Assembly (NCBI RefSeq): GCF_012979275.1
Contig: NZ_JABASZ010000014.1
Span: 1-64,000 of the forward strand
Reading direction: 5' to 3'
DNA length: 64,000 bases
DNA from: Pseudopontixanthobacter vadosimaris
GTDB lineage: Bacteria; Pseudomonadota; Alphaproteobacteria; Sphingomonadales; Sphingomonadaceae
Part shown: one piece after another, positions 8,557 to 17,530 of the stretch
Layout of the letters: every line of letters begins with the position of its first letter
Numbering within the stretch: position 1 is the first letter of the stretch
Translations under genes and position numbers: made by a program
Notes under the pieces: generated by a model
The model's database searches: none
Seen by the model: the letters and a program-made list of their open reading frames with translations, nothing else
Told to the model about the DNA's origin: nothing

Positions 8557-9320
8557 AGCTGATCATGCTCGGATCGGGTACTTCGACCGGTGTGCCGCGG
8601 ATCGGGAATGATTGGGGTGACTGCGACCCGTCGGAACCTCGCAACCGGAGATCCCGCGTATCTATCATCGTAGAAAGCAGCGCGGGCAAGCGCCTGCTCG
8701 TCGATACTTCGACGGACATGCGCCAGCAGTTCCTGGCCAATGACATCGATCATGTCGACGCGGTTTTCTGGACCCACGACCATGCGGATCATTGTCATGG
8801 CATCGATGATATGCGGGCGCTGCGTTATGGTCGCAGCGGTCCTATTCCCGGTTTCGCCGCGGATGAGACCGTGCGCCGCCTGCGCCAGAGGTTCGGATAT
8901 GTCTTCGCTGGGCAGCATGGCTATCACACCATCGTCAATCTCGAGACGCTGGATCGCCTGCGGATGTTCGCGGGGTTTTCAGTAGAACATTGTCAGATGC
9001 CGCACGGGCCCGCTCAAAGCACGGCCTATCGATTCGAATGTGACGGTAAGTCAATTGGATATGCTACGGATTTCAGTGAAGTTACAGCAACCATGCTTGA
9101 ATTGTTCGAGAATGTGGATCTTCTGGTTTGCGACTGCCTCAGGCGCGATCCACATCCGACACACGCGCATCTCGGGATGGCTCTGGACTTCGGCAGCAAG
9201 GTAGGCGCCGGGCGCATCGTCCTCTCGCATCTCGACAAAAGCATGGATTATCGGTCGCTTGCCAATGAGGTGCCCGATACGGTTGAGGTCGGCTTTGATG
9301 GGCTGACGATCGAATTGTGA
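8553..9320 (+). CDS. MBL-fold metal-dependent hydrolase (PhnP/YcbX-like)
   Basis: A 255-residue metallo-beta-lactamase-fold protein. The T-H-D-H-A-D-H motif (HxHxDH) near residue 74 supplies the two-metal site, with a later C-H-x-M-P-H-G and a D-F-S-E segment giving further ligands. The opening L-G-S-G-T-S-T-G-V-P is typical of the PhnP-like phosphodiesterase group, whose characterised members cleave cyclic phosphodiesters. No phosphonate genes are nearby, so the substrate is unknown; the gene follows metG-tatD in many alphaproteobacteria. It overlaps tatD by 4 bases and the next small gene by 4. Confidence 0.88.
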   Translation: MKLIMLGSGTSTGVPRIGNDWGDCDPSEPRNRRSRVSIIVESSAGKRLLVDTSTDMRQQFLANDIDHVDAVFWTHDHADHCHGIDDMRALRYGRSGPIPGFAADETVRRLRQRFGYVFAGQHGYHTIVNLETLDRLRMFAGFSVEHCQMPHGPAQSTAYRFECDGKSIGYATDFSEVTATMLELFENVDLLVCDCLRRDPHPTHAHLGMALDFGSKVGAGRIVLSHLDKSMDYRSLANEVPDTVEVGFDGLTIEL

Positions 9321-9484
9321 GCGAACTGAACGCCATACAGATTGTCGCGCTGCTCGGCTGGCTGGTTCTGGTCGGTAGCGCGCTTGCCGCTTATCGCCTT
9401 AGCTGGCGGCGCAGCGTCCTATATCTGCTGATATGGGGATCGATATTCGCGCTGGCTGTACTGATGTTCGGACTCATAACCTGA
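9317..9484 (+). CDS. 55-residue double-span membrane protein
   Basis: A short gene starting with GTG inside the stop of the MBL hydrolase (GTGA overlap) and ending at 9484. It encodes two hydrophobic helices, about residues 8-27 (V-A-L-L-G-W-L-V-L-V-G-S) and 35-54 (L-Y-L-L-I-W-G-S-I-F-A-L), joined by a short basic turn (R-L-S-W-R-R). The coupling, the even hydrophobic pattern and the clean frame support a real gene. The function is unknown; it may be a membrane anchor or modulator for one of the neighbouring enzymes. Confidence 0.75.
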   Translation: MSELNAIQIVALLGWLVLVGSALAAYRLSWRRSVLYLLIWGSIFALAVLMFGLIT

Positions 9485-9539
9485 CCATGCATTCCACCCC
9501 TATTTTACATAATACCTATTATCGGTCTTGGGTTGCAAA

Positions 9540-10307
9540 GTGGTGACGGATCATTTCACACGCCTCCTGCAGATCATGCAGCGCCTGCGCGATCCTCTTT
9601 CCGGTTGCGAATGGGACCGGGCGCAGACATTCGCCACCATTGCGCCCTATACTATCGAAGAAGCCTATGAAGTCAGCGATGCGATCGACCGGAACAATCA
9701 CGGTGACCTGAAGGAGGAGTTGGGGGACCTGCTGTTGCAGGTGGTGTTCCACAGCCAAATTGCACAAGAAGCCGGTCTGTTCGACATACAAGATGTAGCC
9801 TGCGCCATTTCTGACAAGATGGAAGCACGGCACCCGCATGTCTTCTCCGATGACGGGTCGGCCGATCCAGAACGCAGATGGGAACATCTGAAGGAACGTG
9901 AGCGACACGCCAAAGGAGCGCGCAGCGCCATGGATGGTGTGGCACTTGCACTTCCGGGCTTGCTCCGAGCCGAGAAACTGCAGAAGCGCGCGGCGAGAGA
10001 CGGTTTCGACTGGGCCGATGCTTCGGAAGCCGAAGCCAAGATCCTGGAGGAGATGGAGGAGTTGCGCCGGTCCAGCGTGGCCGACCGGGAAGAGGAGGCC
10101 GGCGACCTCCTGTTTTCCGCCGTCAATCTGGTGCGGAAATACGGCGTCGACCCGGAAGCTGCCATGCGCCGTGCCAATGCCAAGTTCGAACGGCGATATC
10201 GAGCGATGGAGATGATGTCGGGGGCTGAAGATGGATCAGGTCTCAACCGCCTCAACGAAACGGAACTGGATGAATTATGGCGTGCAGCGAAGGCGCAGGA
10301 GTTGTGA
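9540..10307 (+). CDS. mazG: Nucleoside triphosphate pyrophosphohydrolase MazG
   Basis: About 255 residues; hydrolyses (d)NTPs, including damaged or non-canonical ones, to the monophosphate and pyrophosphate. The MazG metal motif E-E-A-Y-E-V-S-D appears near residue 40, followed by E-E-L-G-D-L-L-L-Q-V-V-F; a second, weaker MazG-like repeat occurs in the C-terminal half (E-E-E-A-G-D-L-L-F-S-A-V-N). This two-domain layout matches full-length MazG. The start is uncertain: a TTG at 9528 and GTGs at 9540 and 9543 are all possible, with no strong ribosome site. The gene converges on hflX with only 7 bases between them. Confidence 0.9.
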   Translation: MVTDHFTRLLQIMQRLRDPLSGCEWDRAQTFATIAPYTIEEAYEVSDAIDRNNHGDLKEELGDLLLQVVFHSQIAQEAGLFDIQDVACAISDKMEARHPHVFSDDGSADPERRWEHLKERERHAKGARSAMDGVALALPGLLRAEKLQKRAARDGFDWADASEAEAKILEEMEELRRSSVADREEEAGDLLFSAVNLVRKYGVDPEAAMRRANAKFERRYRAMEMMSGAEDGSGLNRLNETELDELWRAAKAQEL

Positions 10308-10314
10308 AACCTTC

Positions 10315-11613
10315 CTAGAGAGAGGCGAACTGGCCAGCTTCCTTCGGATTCAACCTTACGATCAGCCGAGTGAGCGGCCCCTCCGGTCCGTCACCTGCAC
10401 GATCTTCGGCCAGAACCTCGCCATGGGCATGCAGCCAGGCAATCTGCCGCCCCGCCGAAAGTGGCAGGAGATATTCGCGCGTGATTGCAGAGCCTGTCAG
10501 CAATGTGCCCAATCGTGTCAGAAGTTGCTCCACCCCTGCCCCGGTCGCCGCCGATATCGCGGTGATCATCTCGGCATCGTCAGCGATAGATACCCGTTCT
10601 GCAGCGGCTTCTTCGGAAAGGAGGTCGATCTTGTTCCACACCTCGACGATCGGTATGGTTGATTGCCCATCGTTGTCCAGAACTCCCAGATCCGCCAATA
10701 TCTGCAGTACCTCCTGCTTCTGCGCATCGCTTGCAGGGTTGGCGATGTCACGGACATGCAGAATGATGTCAGCCGCCGTCACTTCCTCCAGGGTCGCACG
10801 AAATGCGGCGACGAGCTGGGTCGGCAAATCCGAAATGAAACCGACAGTATCGGAAACAATGACCTTTTCCACACCCGGCAGTCGAATGGCCCGCATGGTC
10901 GGGTCGAGAGTGGCGAAAAGAAGATCTTCCGCCATGACGTCAGAGCCTGTCAATCGATTGAAGAGTGTGGACTTTCCTGCATTCGTATATCCGACAAGCG
11001 CGATCACTGGCCAAGGCGCACGTTCACGCCTGTCGCGGTGAAGCGAGCGGGTCTTGCGGACCTGCTCGAGCTCTCGGCGCAATCGTCCCATGCGGTTGCG
11101 AATCATGCGACGGTCAGCTTCGATCTGCGTCTCGCCGGGTCCACCCAGAAAACCGAAGCCGCCACGCTGGCGTTCCAGATGGGTCCAGCTGCGAACCAGT
11201 CGGCTTTGCTGGTAATCCAGATGGGCCAGCTCGACCTGCAAGCGCCCCTCCGCGGTGGCGGCCCGCTCCCCGAATATTTCGAGGATCAGGCCAGTTCGGT
11301 CGATCACCTTGCGCTCGAGCTTTTCCTCCAGATTGCGCTGCTGGATAGCGCTTAGCGCGCCGTCGACGATGACCAGTTCGGCGTTCTCAACCGTGCAGGC
11401 CGTATGGATATTGTCCACCTGCCCTGCCCCGAAAAGCGTGTTCGGTTTCACCTCGCGAACCGGAATGATGATTGCGTCGGCAATCTCGATCCCGATCGCA
11501 AGCGCCAGACCTTTTGCCTCTTCGAGGCGCTCTTCGAGCGGCAGGTCGCTACGCTGCCCCCTGATGTCCGGGCAGATTACGAGGGCACGGGCACCGCGGG
11601 TGACCTCGCCCAT
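10315..11613 (-). CDS. hflX: Ribosome-associated GTPase HflX
   Basis: A 432-residue GTPase of the HflX subfamily. The N-terminal HflX domain carries G-A-G-Q-V-D-N-I and the coiled, glycine-rich linker G-G-F-G-F-L-G-G-P-G-E-T-Q. The G domain has G1 G-Y-T-N-A-G-K-S-T-L-F, G3 D-T-V-G-F-I and G4 N-K-I-D. HflX binds the 50S subunit and rescues or splits stalled ribosomes, particularly in heat stress. It lies 17 bases after hfq, the hfq-hflX pairing known from many proteobacteria. The start at 11613 is the first ATG after hfq. Confidence 0.96.
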   Translation of the reverse strand: MGEVTRGARALVICPDIRGQRSDLPLEERLEEAKGLALAIGIEIADAIIIPVREVKPNTLFGAGQVDNIHTACTVENAELVIVDGALSAIQQRNLEEKLERKVIDRTGLILEIFGERAATAEGRLQVELAHLDYQQSRLVRSWTHLERQRGGFGFLGGPGETQIEADRRMIRNRMGRLRRELEQVRKTRSLHRDRRERAPWPVIALVGYTNAGKSTLFNRLTGSDVMAEDLLFATLDPTMRAIRLPGVEKVIVSDTVGFISDLPTQLVAAFRATLEEVTAADIILHVRDIANPASDAQKQEVLQILADLGVLDNDGQSTIPIVEVWNKIDLLSEEAAAERVSIADDAEMITAISAATGAGVEQLLTRLGTLLTGSAITREYLLPLSAGRQIAWLHAHGEVLAEDRAGDGPEGPLTRLIVRLNPKEAGQFASL

Positions 11614-11630
11614 GAGATCGTCATCGTAGC

Positions 11631-12197
11631 TCAGTTGTCATCGCCTTCTTCATCGCTCAGATCCACGGATTCTGCGGGCTGAATAGTGGAAACTGCATGT
11701 TTGTAAGCGAGCTGGACATAGCCTTCCCGCTCCAGCAGCATGCAGAAAAGGTCATAGGCCGCGATCTGGCCCTGCAGCATGACGCCGTTCACCAGGAACA
11801 TCGTGACCTGCACCTCGCTTTCGCGGACCCGTGACAGGAACACGTCCTGCAACAGGCGCTGTTTGCGGTTGCTGTCCTGGCTGCCGAACTGTTCCGCATC
11901 GATGGGCTGGCTCGGCATGATGGTCGAGATTGCGTGCTTGTAGATGAGCTGCGACTGCCCGTCGCGCCGGAGCAGGATCGAGAAATTGTCGAACCAGGTC
12001 ACGATGCCCTGCAGCTTCACGCCCTTGACGAGGAACATGGTAACGGGGGCCTTGGTACGGCGCAGAAGGTTGAGGAAGGCGTCCTGCAGATTGGCCTGCT
12101 TCGTCTGTTTCGCTTTCTCATTCGGTACGCCGGCACTTTCACCCTCTGCTGGTGCATCGATCTTCGGCCGTGCCGACAACGTCTTACCGGTTGCCAT
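11631..12197 (-). CDS. hfq: RNA chaperone Hfq with two tandem Hfq domains
   Basis: A 188-residue chain holding two complete Sm-fold Hfq units, residues 37-100 and 116-179, spaced exactly 79 residues apart. By hand count, 34 of 64 aligned positions are identical. Each unit has the N-terminal L-Q-D motif, the T-M-F-L-V-x-G-V strand and the Sm2 Y-K-H (86-88 and 165-167). The first unit keeps the basic rim (L-R-R-T-K); the second has R-E-S-E instead and an acidic C-terminal tail (D-L-S-D-E-E-G-D-D). Hfq pairs small RNAs with mRNAs as a hexameric ring; two fused units could form a ring from three chains. The ribosome site GAGGTGAGAA precedes the ATG, and hflX follows. Confidence 0.97.
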   Translation of the reverse strand: MATGKTLSARPKIDAPAEGESAGVPNEKAKQTKQANLQDAFLNLLRRTKAPVTMFLVKGVKLQGIVTWFDNFSILLRRDGQSQLIYKHAISTIMPSQPIDAEQFGSQDSNRKQRLLQDVFLSRVRESEVQVTMFLVNGVMLQGQIAAYDLFCMLLEREGYVQLAYKHAVSTIQPAESVDLSDEEGDDN

Positions 12198-12376
12198 TTC
12201 TCACCTCTTTTATTTTTGGCCACGACCGATCGGGTGGCGGCAATCTGAAGCTGACCACTATAGCCGACAGTTTCGAACCTTGGCGGCATGTGGAATGCAG
12301 CCTTTCGGGATCAATGCATGATATGCGGCGCCGTTCCCCCTGCTTCATTCGAGAGCTGCCTCATTCGAGAGGCGGA

Positions 12377-13753
12377 TCAATCGTCCGCCTTCCGGTCGCT
12401 CATTCCCAGCAGCTTCAATTTCCTGTGCAGGGCAGATCGCTCCATGCCGATGAAGCTCGCAGTTTTCGAGATATTTCCACTAAATCGCCGTATCTGAATG
12501 GAAAGATACTCACGCTCGAAGTTTTCGCGCGCCTCGCGCAGAGGGACGCTCATCAGGGTCGAAATGCCCTGCCCCCCACCCAGCCTGCCGCCGGTCACCT
12601 CGCCCGGCAGCATGTCGGGGGTGACTTCGGCAAGATCCTCACGCGGTGTAAGAATGATGGTGCGTTCGACTACGTTCCGCAATTGACGAACGTTACCGGG
12701 CCAGTCGTAAGCCTGCAGGGCAGCCATGGCTTCTTCGCCGATCTCGGGCGCAGGTATGCCCTGTTCGGCCGAATAGCGGGTGAAGAAATGTTCCGCCAGT
12801 GCCGAGATGTCGTCGCGCCGTTCGGCAAGCGAGGGAATGGCGACCGGCACCACGTTCAGCCGGTAGAACAGATCCTCGCGGAAGGTCTTTTCCTCCATTT
12901 CTTCCTGAAGATCCCTGCTGGTGGAGGAGACGACCCGCACATCGACGCCGATCTGCCGATTACCACCGACCCTGACGAAGCTCTGTTCCGTCAGCACTCG
13001 TAATATCCGCGCCTGTGTCGACAGCGGCATGTCCGCAACCTCGTCGAGATAGAGGGTTCCGCCATCCGCCATCTCAAGCAGACCGGGGCGGATCAGCTTG
13101 CCATCCGCTTCTTCGCCGAACAGTTCCTGTTCGAACCGTTCGGGCGTTATGCGGGCCGAATTGACAATGACGAAGGCTGCTTCTGCGCGCGGACTCCAGC
13201 TGTGCAACAGCCTGGCCGCGACTTCCTTGCCCGCCCCTGCCGGACCGGTGATCATCACGCGGCTGCCGGTGGCTGCTACCCGCTTCAGCGTCGCCCTGAC
13301 CTGGTTGATCACGACGGAATTGCCGGTAAACTCCTCTCCGCAGGAAAAGCCCTGTTTCAGGCGCGTGTTCTCGCGCCGGAGCCGTTCGGTCTCGGTTGCC
13401 CGTTCGACCAGCAGGAGCAGACGCTCTGCCTCGAAAGGCTTTTCGAGGAAATCCATGGCCCCGCGGCTGACTGCCGAGACGGCCGTGTCGATATTTCCAT
13501 GCCCGGAAAAGATGATGACCGGCAGTTCCGGTTCGCGGATCTTGATCGCGTCCAGCACCTCCAGGCCGTCCATGGCGCTGCCATGCAGCCACACGTCGAG
13601 CAGAACGAGACTGGGCCGTCGTTCGTCCACGGCAGCCAGTGCGGCACTGCTGTCGCCCGCGGTGCGGCAATCGTAACCCTCATCGCTCAGCACGCCGGCC
13701 ACCAGGTCGCGAATGTCCTTTTCGTCGTCTACAATCAGTATGTCGAGCGCCAT
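12377..13753 (-). CDS. ntrX: Response regulator NtrX (sigma-54 activator-like, GAFTGA missing)
   Basis: A 458-residue regulator with a receiver domain (phospho-acceptor D53 in L-L-D-V-W), an AAA+ domain and a C-terminal Fis-type helix-turn-helix (K-T-A-S-F-I-G-M). Walker A is G-P-A-G-A-G-K-E (170-177), Walker B lies in G-G-T-L-Y-L-D-E-V-A-D (231-241). After E-L-F-G (210-213) the sigma-54-contacting GAFTGA loop is absent; the chain goes through E-E-A-D-G-K-L-I-R-P-G. This suggests NtrX acts without sigma-54. The ATG at 13753 with GGAG is preferred over the longer frame start. It lies 19 bases after ntrY, its predicted kinase partner in nitrogen/redox signalling. Confidence 0.95.
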   Translation of the reverse strand: MALDILIVDDEKDIRDLVAGVLSDEGYDCRTAGDSSAALAAVDERRPSLVLLDVWLHGSAMDGLEVLDAIKIREPELPVIIFSGHGNIDTAVSAVSRGAMDFLEKPFEAERLLLLVERATETERLRRENTRLKQGFSCGEEFTGNSVVINQVRATLKRVAATGSRVMITGPAGAGKEVAARLLHSWSPRAEAAFVIVNSARITPERFEQELFGEEADGKLIRPGLLEMADGGTLYLDEVADMPLSTQARILRVLTEQSFVRVGGNRQIGVDVRVVSSTSRDLQEEMEEKTFREDLFYRLNVVPVAIPSLAERRDDISALAEHFFTRYSAEQGIPAPEIGEEAMAALQAYDWPGNVRQLRNVVERTIILTPREDLAEVTPDMLPGEVTGGRLGGGQGISTLMSVPLREARENFEREYLSIQIRRFSGNISKTASFIGMERSALHRKLKLLGMSDRKADD

Positions 13754-13772
13754 GGGTGCTCCTCTCTGTACA

Positions 13773-16028
13773 TTATTCCGCTGCTTCGCTGTTGCTGGAT
13801 GCCGGGCTTTCCGATGACACCGGATTGCGCGCAAAGCGCATCGTCACGCGGGTTCCGCCGCCTTCGCTGGCGGCGAAGATCATTTCTCCGCCATGTTCTT
13901 CGACGATCTTGTTCACGATGGCGAGGCCGAGACCGGTGCCTTTCTCGCGCGTCGTTATATAGGGTTCGACGATACGCTCCCGGTCCTGCGGCAGACCGAT
14001 GCCGTTGTCCTCGACCGAGACGCAAAGGCGGTCCTCTTCCATTTCGGTCACGATGCTGATCCGTCCGCTGTAGTCGCCGCCTGCCGCAGCCTCCCGGGCC
14101 TCGATCGCCTCCACTGCGTTTTTCAACACGTTGGTCATCGCCTGGCCGAACTGATGCCGGTCGCAGGCGATGGCGTGGCTCTGCCCCGCGTCGGCATCCA
14201 GCACGTAATCGACTGCAGGATGCGCGACTTCCTGGAGGAACACGGCCTGCCGGATCAGATCGAGCGCATCCTCGTTACGGAAACTCGGTTTCGGCAATCT
14301 GGCGAAAGAGGAGAATTCATCCACCATCTTGCGCAAATCGCCCACCTGCCGGATGATCGTCGCCGTAAGCTCCTCGAACAAATCACCGTCATCGACGATC
14401 TGCTTGCGATAGCGGCGCTTCAGCCGCTCCGTCGCCAATTGGATCGGGGTCAGCGGGTTCTTGATCTCATGCGCGATACGGCGCGCCACGTCCGACCATG
14501 CAGCCTGCCGCTGATCGAGCAATTGCCGGGTGATGTCCTCGAATGTGATGACGTGCCCGTTCGTGGCGGGTGCGACCTTGACGGCGAGGGTCAGCAATTC
14601 CCCGGCGCGATTGTAGCTGACAACGCCGCTATTCAGCCCGGCCGTCGTCAGAGCAATCATCTGAGGCGCGACATCGTCCAGCAGGAGCGGTGTCGGCGGC
14701 GTAGCGGCGTCATTCAGCAGAAGTTTGCGCGCAGACGCGTTCATCAGCAGGATCTGCCCATCATGATCGATGGAAATGACTCCGGCGGTGACCGATTGAA
14801 GCACGGCTTCGATAAAGGTCCGCCGTTCCGCCAATTGCCGATTGGCGCCGACCAGAGCGTCGGTCTGCTTTTCCAGCTGTGCCGTCATCCGATTGAATGC
14901 GCGGTTCAACAAGCCGATCTCGTCCGCACCGGTTCGTCCTTCCAGCCGAAGAGCGAAATTGCCGCCGCCGACCTTACGTGCCGCCGCCACGAGATCGCGC
15001 AAGGGTTCCACCTGCCGATCGGCGAAGCGCAATGCGAACCATACCGCCAGCGCCAGCAGCATCAGGCTGACGAAGAACAGCGCGAGATTGAAACGCAGCT
15101 GGAGAGCGCGCGCGCGATCTGTCACGAGGCTGTAATTGGCGACGACAGCCTGCGCGCGCTCCCATTGGCTGAAAGCCAGCGCCTCGCTGTTCCGTGCATT
15201 GTAGAGGTATATTCCGCTCGCAGGATCAACAGGGACAAGCGCCGCGATACGGGTCGGATCGGCCTGAACGGCGACCTGCTCGCCGACGCCAGGTTCCGCC
15301 AGCAGATCGCGAAGCAGGCGCTGCGGTGCGTCTTCATCGCCAAGGTCCACAATTGCGGCGGTCCGCACCTCGCCATTCGGCAATTGCTGGAGAATGGCGG
15401 ATTCGTTCAGTTCACGGCCCTGAACCTGCAACCCGTAGAAATCCGGGAAATCAGGATCGGTCAGCGATCCGCGGCCAAGATAATACCGGATGTCGGCTGC
15501 CATCGTGATGGTCTGATTGGCGACTTGGCGCTGGTTCTGTTCGTAATAGCCCTGCGCCAGCGCATTCGCATTCTGCATCAATTGCCGCGAATTGTCGGAA
15601 AACCAGAAATTCACGCCCGATTGAAAGAGAACTGCCGCAAATCCTGCAACGAGCAGGGTCGGAACCGCCGCCACGATCGAGAAGAAAAACACCAGCTTGA
15701 CGTGCAACCGGCCAGTGCTGCCCCCTGCCCGGCGGATCGCCATGCGCCGGCCGAACAGCACCATCAACGACATAGCCGGAAGCAGAGTGGCCACCATCAG
15801 CAGCGCGACCTGCCCTGCGGGAAGCAGTTGCCGGTCGGGCGGCGCATTGGTAAAGGTGAGATAGGTCGTTCCCACCATCAGCACGAAGGCGACGACGGCG
15901 ACCAGTTCCAGCAGCAGATACAGATTGGCTCGCCGCGAGGCGACGGCGAACCGCCGCCACGTCCGCGAACTGCGGCGACCCCCAGGCGGAAGGTCTGGCG
16001 CAGCAAGTGCCGTGAGCGCCTCTACCAT
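13773..16028 (-). CDS. ntrY: Sensor histidine kinase NtrY
   Basis: A 751-residue membrane kinase. Hydrophobic helices occur at about residues 35-58, 72-95 and 108-130, then a periplasmic part, a further helix near 310-330, a HAMP region, a PAS domain, a HisKA box ([15 protein letters not shown]) and an ATPase domain with N-V-L-K-N-A-V-E-A and G-T-G-L-G-L-A-I. In alphaproteobacteria NtrY phosphorylates NtrX and responds to nitrogen or oxygen/redox cues. The gene follows ntrC by 77 bases and precedes ntrX by 19. The start at 16028 is the first ATG of the open frame, a little upstream of the first membrane helix. Confidence 0.95.
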   Translation of the reverse strand: MVEALTALAAPDLPPGGRRSSRTWRRFAVASRRANLYLLLELVAVVAFVLMVGTTYLTFTNAPPDRQLLPAGQVALLMVATLLPAMSLMVLFGRRMAIRRAGGSTGRLHVKLVFFFSIVAAVPTLLVAGFAAVLFQSGVNFWFSDNSRQLMQNANALAQGYYEQNQRQVANQTITMAADIRYYLGRGSLTDPDFPDFYGLQVQGRELNESAILQQLPNGEVRTAAIVDLGDEDAPQRLLRDLLAEPGVGEQVAVQADPTRIAALVPVDPASGIYLYNARNSEALAFSQWERAQAVVANYSLVTDRARALQLRFNLALFFVSLMLLALAVWFALRFADRQVEPLRDLVAAARKVGGGNFALRLEGRTGADEIGLLNRAFNRMTAQLEKQTDALVGANRQLAERRTFIEAVLQSVTAGVISIDHDGQILLMNASARKLLLNDAATPPTPLLLDDVAPQMIALTTAGLNSGVVSYNRAGELLTLAVKVAPATNGHVITFEDITRQLLDQRQAAWSDVARRIAHEIKNPLTPIQLATERLKRRYRKQIVDDGDLFEELTATIIRQVGDLRKMVDEFSSFARLPKPSFRNEDALDLIRQAVFLQEVAHPAVDYVLDADAGQSHAIACDRHQFGQAMTNVLKNAVEAIEAREAAAGGDYSGRISIVTEMEEDRLCVSVEDNGIGLPQDRERIVEPYITTREKGTGLGLAIVNKIVEEHGGEMIFAASEGGGTRVTMRFARNPVSSESPASSNSEAAE

Positions 16029-16105
16029 GATGTTTGGCTGACCATAGTTGCGCGCTTACAACTAAGCTGTTGCATATTTGCAAGAGCTAATCGGTGAAAT
16101 ACAGG

Positions 16106-17530
16106 TCAAATGCGCCGAGCGTATCTGTCGGCGGCAATGTCCAGCTCGCCGAGCCGCTTTCTCAACGTGTTGCGATTGATGCCAAGAAGCCGTGCGGCCT
16201 GCAACTGGTTGCCTTGCGTGACCGTCAGCGCGTGCTCGAACAAGGGCCGTTCGAATGCGCTGATCGCTTCCTGATAGAGCGAGCCGGCGGCGGGCCGGTG
16301 ACGATCGATCCACCGTTGTAGCGTGCCGGAGAAGAGATTGTCGCCTTCCAGCGATTGCCTCCGGTCAGGTGGCCCTATCGCCTGCCGGGCCAGATCTGCT
16401 TCGATCACAGTATCGCGCGAGAGCAGTGCCAGGCGAAAGACAGTGTTGCGAAGCTCCCTAACATTGCCCGGCCATTCACCCGAGCGCAGCACCCGCAGTG
16501 CCTCGGACGAGAAAACCCTGCGCGACAGACCCTCTTCCTCCGCCTGTCGCAGGAAGTGCAGCGCCAGAGGTTCCACATCATCCATACGGTCCCGCAAGGG
16601 CGGCAGGATCAGCGGAACGACATTGAGGCGATAGAAGAGATCTTCGCGAAACAGCCCTTCGGCAATCAGCGGGGAAAGATCGCGATTCGTCGCTGCCACG
16701 ATGCGGACATCGACCGCAATGTCGTGACGCCCCCCGACGCGCCTGATCCGGCCCGATTGCAACGCCCGCAGCAGACGGGTCTGCGCCCGGAGCGGCATGT
16801 CTCCGATCTCGTCCAGGAACAGCGTTCCCCCATTGGCCTGTTCGAATTTGCCGATCGCCTGCGTCACCGCACCGGTGAACGCGCCCCTCTCATGCCCGAA
16901 CAGCTCGCTCTCGATCAATTCCGACGGGATGGCAGCTGTGTTTACCGCAACGAACGGGCCGGTCTTGCGCGCGCCGAGCTGGTGGATGGCTTCTGCCACG
17001 AGCTCCTTGCCGGTGCCACTTTCACCCAGGATCAACACGGTCAGATCGTTGTTCATGACCCGCGTGATCATGCGGAAAACCCCCTGCATGGCGGGACTGC
17101 GGCCATGCAGGGGCAGATCGCCCGCAGCCGATTGCGGCGGCGCGGCTGCCGAACGCATGGTTCGGTCCAACGCCTGATTTGTCGCGAGCAGCACTTCGTC
17201 GAGATCGAAAGGTTTGGGGAAATATTCGAACGCCCCGGCTTCGCTGGCGCGTACAGCGGTATCGAGAGAATTCTGAGCCGAGAGGATGATTATCGGCAGA
17301 TCGGGTGCACGATCCCGCACGCTCCTCAAGCTGGTAATCCCATCGCCATCGGGGAGCATGACATCGGTAAGCATCACTCCGAAATCGGCACTTTTCAGCG
17401 CCTCGTCTCTCCCGGCAATATCGGTGCGATGGATGACGGCATGACCATCCTGCTTCAGGGCTTCACCGATGATGAGAGCGATGCTCCGGTCATCCTCGAT
17501 CAGCAATATGCGTCCCGCAGCCGCCCTCAT
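16106..17530 (-). CDS. ntrC: Nitrogen regulator NtrC (sigma-54 activator)
   Basis: A 474-residue response regulator: receiver domain with phospho-acceptor D56, AAA+ domain with G-E-S-G-T-G-K-E Walker A, a complete G-A-F-T-G-A sigma-54 contact loop, Walker B G-G-T-L-F-L-D-E-I-G-D and a C-terminal Fis-type helix-turn-helix (Q-A-A-R-L-L-G-I-N-R-N-T-L-R-K). It is expected to activate nitrogen-assimilation promoters with sigma-54 under nitrogen limitation. The start overlaps the ntrB stop by 4 bases. Contrast with NtrX just downstream, which has lost the GAFTGA loop. Confidence 0.97.
   Translation of the reverse strand: MRAAAGRILLIEDDRSIALIIGEALKQDGHAVIHRTDIAGRDEALKSADFGVMLTDVMLPDGDGITSLRSVRDRAPDLPIIILSAQNSLDTAVRASEAGAFEYFPKPFDLDEVLLATNQALDRTMRSAAAPPQSAAGDLPLHGRSPAMQGVFRMITRVMNNDLTVLILGESGTGKELVAEAIHQLGARKTGPFVAVNTAAIPSELIESELFGHERGAFTGAVTQAIGKFEQANGGTLFLDEIGDMPLRAQTRLLRALQSGRIRRVGGRHDIAVDVRIVAATNRDLSPLIAEGLFREDLFYRLNVVPLILPPLRDRMDDVEPLALHFLRQAEEEGLSRRVFSSEALRVLRSGEWPGNVRELRNTVFRLALLSRDTVIEADLARQAIGPPDRRQSLEGDNLFSGTLQRWIDRHRPAAGSLYQEAISAFERPLFEHALTVTQGNQLQAARLLGINRNTLRKRLGELDIAADRYARRI

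Noticed and set aside
13893-16097. A 734-residue + strand frame opposite ntrY
   Set aside because: Shadow of ntrY with no recognisable motifs.
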